The notes under the pieces: model-generated
Told to the model about the DNA's origin: nothing
The model's input: only the letters and a program-made list of their open reading frames with translations
Database searches by the model: none
Assembly (NCBI GenBank): GCA_944390615.1
Contig: CALXRJ010000044.1
Location: 1-7,242, forward strand
Length of the DNA: 7,242 nt
DNA from: an uncultured Clostridia bacterium
GTDB lineage: Bacteria > Bacillota > Clostridia > TANB77 > CAG-508
Direction: 5' to 3'
Translations under genes and position numbers: made by a program
Part shown: positions 5,786-7,242 of the stretch, piece after piece
Position numbering within the stretch: the stretch's first letter is position 1
How the letters are laid out: each line of letters starts with the position of its first letter

Positions 5786-7242
5786 ATGGATGCACAAAAA
5801 TTCACGCAAAAGTCATTAGAAGCAATTGGGGATGCACAAAATTTAGCCATCCAAAACCAAAATGCGCAAATCGAAGAAGAACATTTATTATTTGCCTTAC
5901 TAAACCAAGAAGACAGTTTGATCAAAGAATTGCTTAAAAAAATGAACATATCCCAAGGGCTTGAAAATGAATTAAAAGAAAAAATAGCAAATTTACCCAA
6001 AATGACAGGAGGAAGACAAGCAAATTCTATTTATGTATCCCAAGAGGTGGATATGGTACTTGCTAATTCTGAAAAAATAGCTAGCAAAATGAATGATGAA
6101 TATATCTCAGTAGAACACATCATGTTAGCCATTTTGGACAATAGCAATCCAAATTTAAAAAATTTATTCAAAAAATATGGTTTAAACAAAAATGAATTCT
6201 TAAAAGCATTAGCCAGCATCAGAGGAAATACCAGAGTAACGAGTGACAATCCAGAAAGCACCTATGATGTACTAAAAAAATATGGGCAAGATTTAGTCGA
6301 ATTAGCACGTAAACAAAAACTAGACCCAGTAATCGGCAGAGACTCTGAAATTAGAGATGTTATCATGATTTTATCCAGAAAAACCAAAAATAATCCCTGT
6401 CTAATTGGAGAACCAGGAGTCGGAAAAACAGCCATTGCAGAAGGATTAGCCTTAAGAATTGTAAGAGGAGATGTACCAGAAGGTTTAAAAGACAGCACCA
6501 TATTTGCTTTAGATATGGGCTCACTTGTCGCAGGTGCTAAATATAGAGGCGAATTTGAAGAAAGACTAAAAGCAGTCTTACAAGAAGTTAAAAAAAGTGA
6601 AGGAAAAATCATTCTATTTATTGATGAACTACACACCATTGTAGGAGCAGGAAAAACAGAAGGTGCCATGGATGCCGGAAACTTATTAAAACCAATGTTA
6701 GCAAGAGGAGAATTACATTGTATTGGAGCAACTACTTTAAATGAATATCGCCAATACATTGAAAAAGACCAAGCTTTAGAGAGAAGATTTCAACCTGTTA
6801 TGGTAGATGAACCAAGTGTAGAAGATACGATATCTATTTTAAGAGGAATCAAAGAAAGATATGAAGTCTATCATGGCGTAAAAATATCAGATAATAGTTT
6901 AATTGCAGCTGCAACTTTATCTAACCGTTATATATCAGACAGATTTTTACCAGACAAAGCCATTGACTTAGTCGATGAAGCTTGTAGTTTAATTAAAACA
7001 GAAATGAAATCGATGCCAACCGAACTAGATGAAGTATCGCGAAAAATTATGCAATTAGAAATTGAAGAAACAGCACTTAGCAAAGAAAAAGACGAATTTT
7101 CCAAACAAAGATTAGAAGAAATTCAAAAAGAAAAAGCAGAACTAAAAACCAAATTCAATTCTATGAAAGCAAAATGGGAAAATGAAAAACAATCTATTGA
7201 AAAAGTACAAAAACTAAGAGAAGAAATCGAAAAAACAAATGG
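5786..7242 (+). CDS. clpB: ClpB disaggregase, N-terminal part (3' end outside window)
   Basis: ATP-driven Hsp100 chaperone that pulls proteins out of aggregates together with DnaK in the cytosol. The visible 485 codons are a little over half of the usual 860 or so. The N-terminal double Clp_N domain spans roughly 1-145. The first AAA+ domain has Walker A GEPGVGKTA (208-216), Walker B with D280 and E281, the GAKYRGEFEERL pore-loop region, and the arginine pair R333-R334 in LERRF. From about 405 the sequence turns into a Glu/Lys-rich coiled coil beginning near MPTELDEVSRKIMQLE; this long middle domain marks ClpB rather than ClpC or ClpA. The start at 5786 has AGGAG 7 bases upstream (5774-5778); the ATG at 5780 is only one base from that site. 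No frameshift is seen. Confidence 0.95.
   Translation, partial: MDAQKFTQKSLEAIGDAQNLAIQNQNAQIEEEHLLFALLNQEDSLIKELLKKMNISQGLENELKEKIANLPKMTGGRQANSIYVSQEVDMVLANSEKIASKMNDEYISVEHIMLAILDNSNPNLKNLFKKYGLNKNEFLKALASIRGNTRVTSDNPESTYDVLKKYGQDLVELARKQKLDPVIGRDSEIRDVIMILSRKTKNNPCLIGEPGVGKTAIAEGLALRIVRGDVPEGLKDSTIFALDMGSLVAGAKYRGEFEERLKAVLQEVKKSEGKIILFIDELHTIVGAGKTEGAMDAGNLLKPMLARGELHCIGATTLNEYRQYIEKDQALERRFQPVMVDEPSVEDTISILRGIKERYEVYHGVKISDNSLIAAATLSNRYISDRFLPDKAIDLVDEACSLIKTEMKSMPTELDEVSRKIMQLEIEETALSKEKDEFSKQRLEEIQKEKAELKTKFNSMKAKWENEKQSIEKVQKLREEIEKTN

Noticed and set aside
6262..6759. 165-codon open frame on the minus strand
   Set aside because: It lies wholly within clpB, antisense to the conserved first AAA+ domain, and has no ribosome site or recognisable domain.

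Overview
The window is AT-rich DNA with standard-code genes (TGA ends holB, TGG reads as Trp). It has strong purine-rich Shine-Dalgarno sites, several TTG start codons and a Gram-positive style gene order (holB followed directly by ricT/yaaT). This suggests a low-GC Bacillota, most likely a Clostridia-type anaerobe, because a small 2[4Fe-4S] ferredoxin follows ricT. Species cannot be named from the sequence. All genes lie on the + strand.

Layout: (1) the C-terminal half of a dihydroorotase (pyrC), cut by the left edge; (2) 37 bases later, a COG0523/CobW-family metallochaperone GTPase with a 16-histidine linker; (3) a 142-base gap with an extended -10 promoter; (4) an apparent five-gene operon: Mn-dependent family II pyrophosphatase (ppaC), signal peptidase I (lepB), DNA polymerase III delta' (holB), the RicT/YaaT PSP1 protein, and a 58-residue ferredoxin. 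It is closed by a 15-bp terminator hairpin; (5) clpB, cut by the right edge inside its middle domain.

Functionally this is mostly housekeeping: pyrimidine synthesis, metal handling, pyrophosphate removal, protein export, replication clamp loading, RNA maturation and Fe-S/electron transfer, and protein disaggregation. The downstream part of the operon is tightly packed: an 11-base gap between lepB and holB, a 4-base TTGA overlap between holB and ricT, and an 11-base overlap between ricT and the ferredoxin gene. lepB, holB and ricT all appear to start at TTG, so simple ATG-first calls would mis-set all three starts.

I see no mobile element, CRISPR array, RNA gene, defence system or clearly new system. 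The points most worth a second look are the pyrC/zinc-chaperone pairing with its histidine-rich linker, the translational coupling of two Fe-S proteins (RicT and ferredoxin), the run of TTG starts, and unexplained hairpins at 2957-2978 and 5649-5668.
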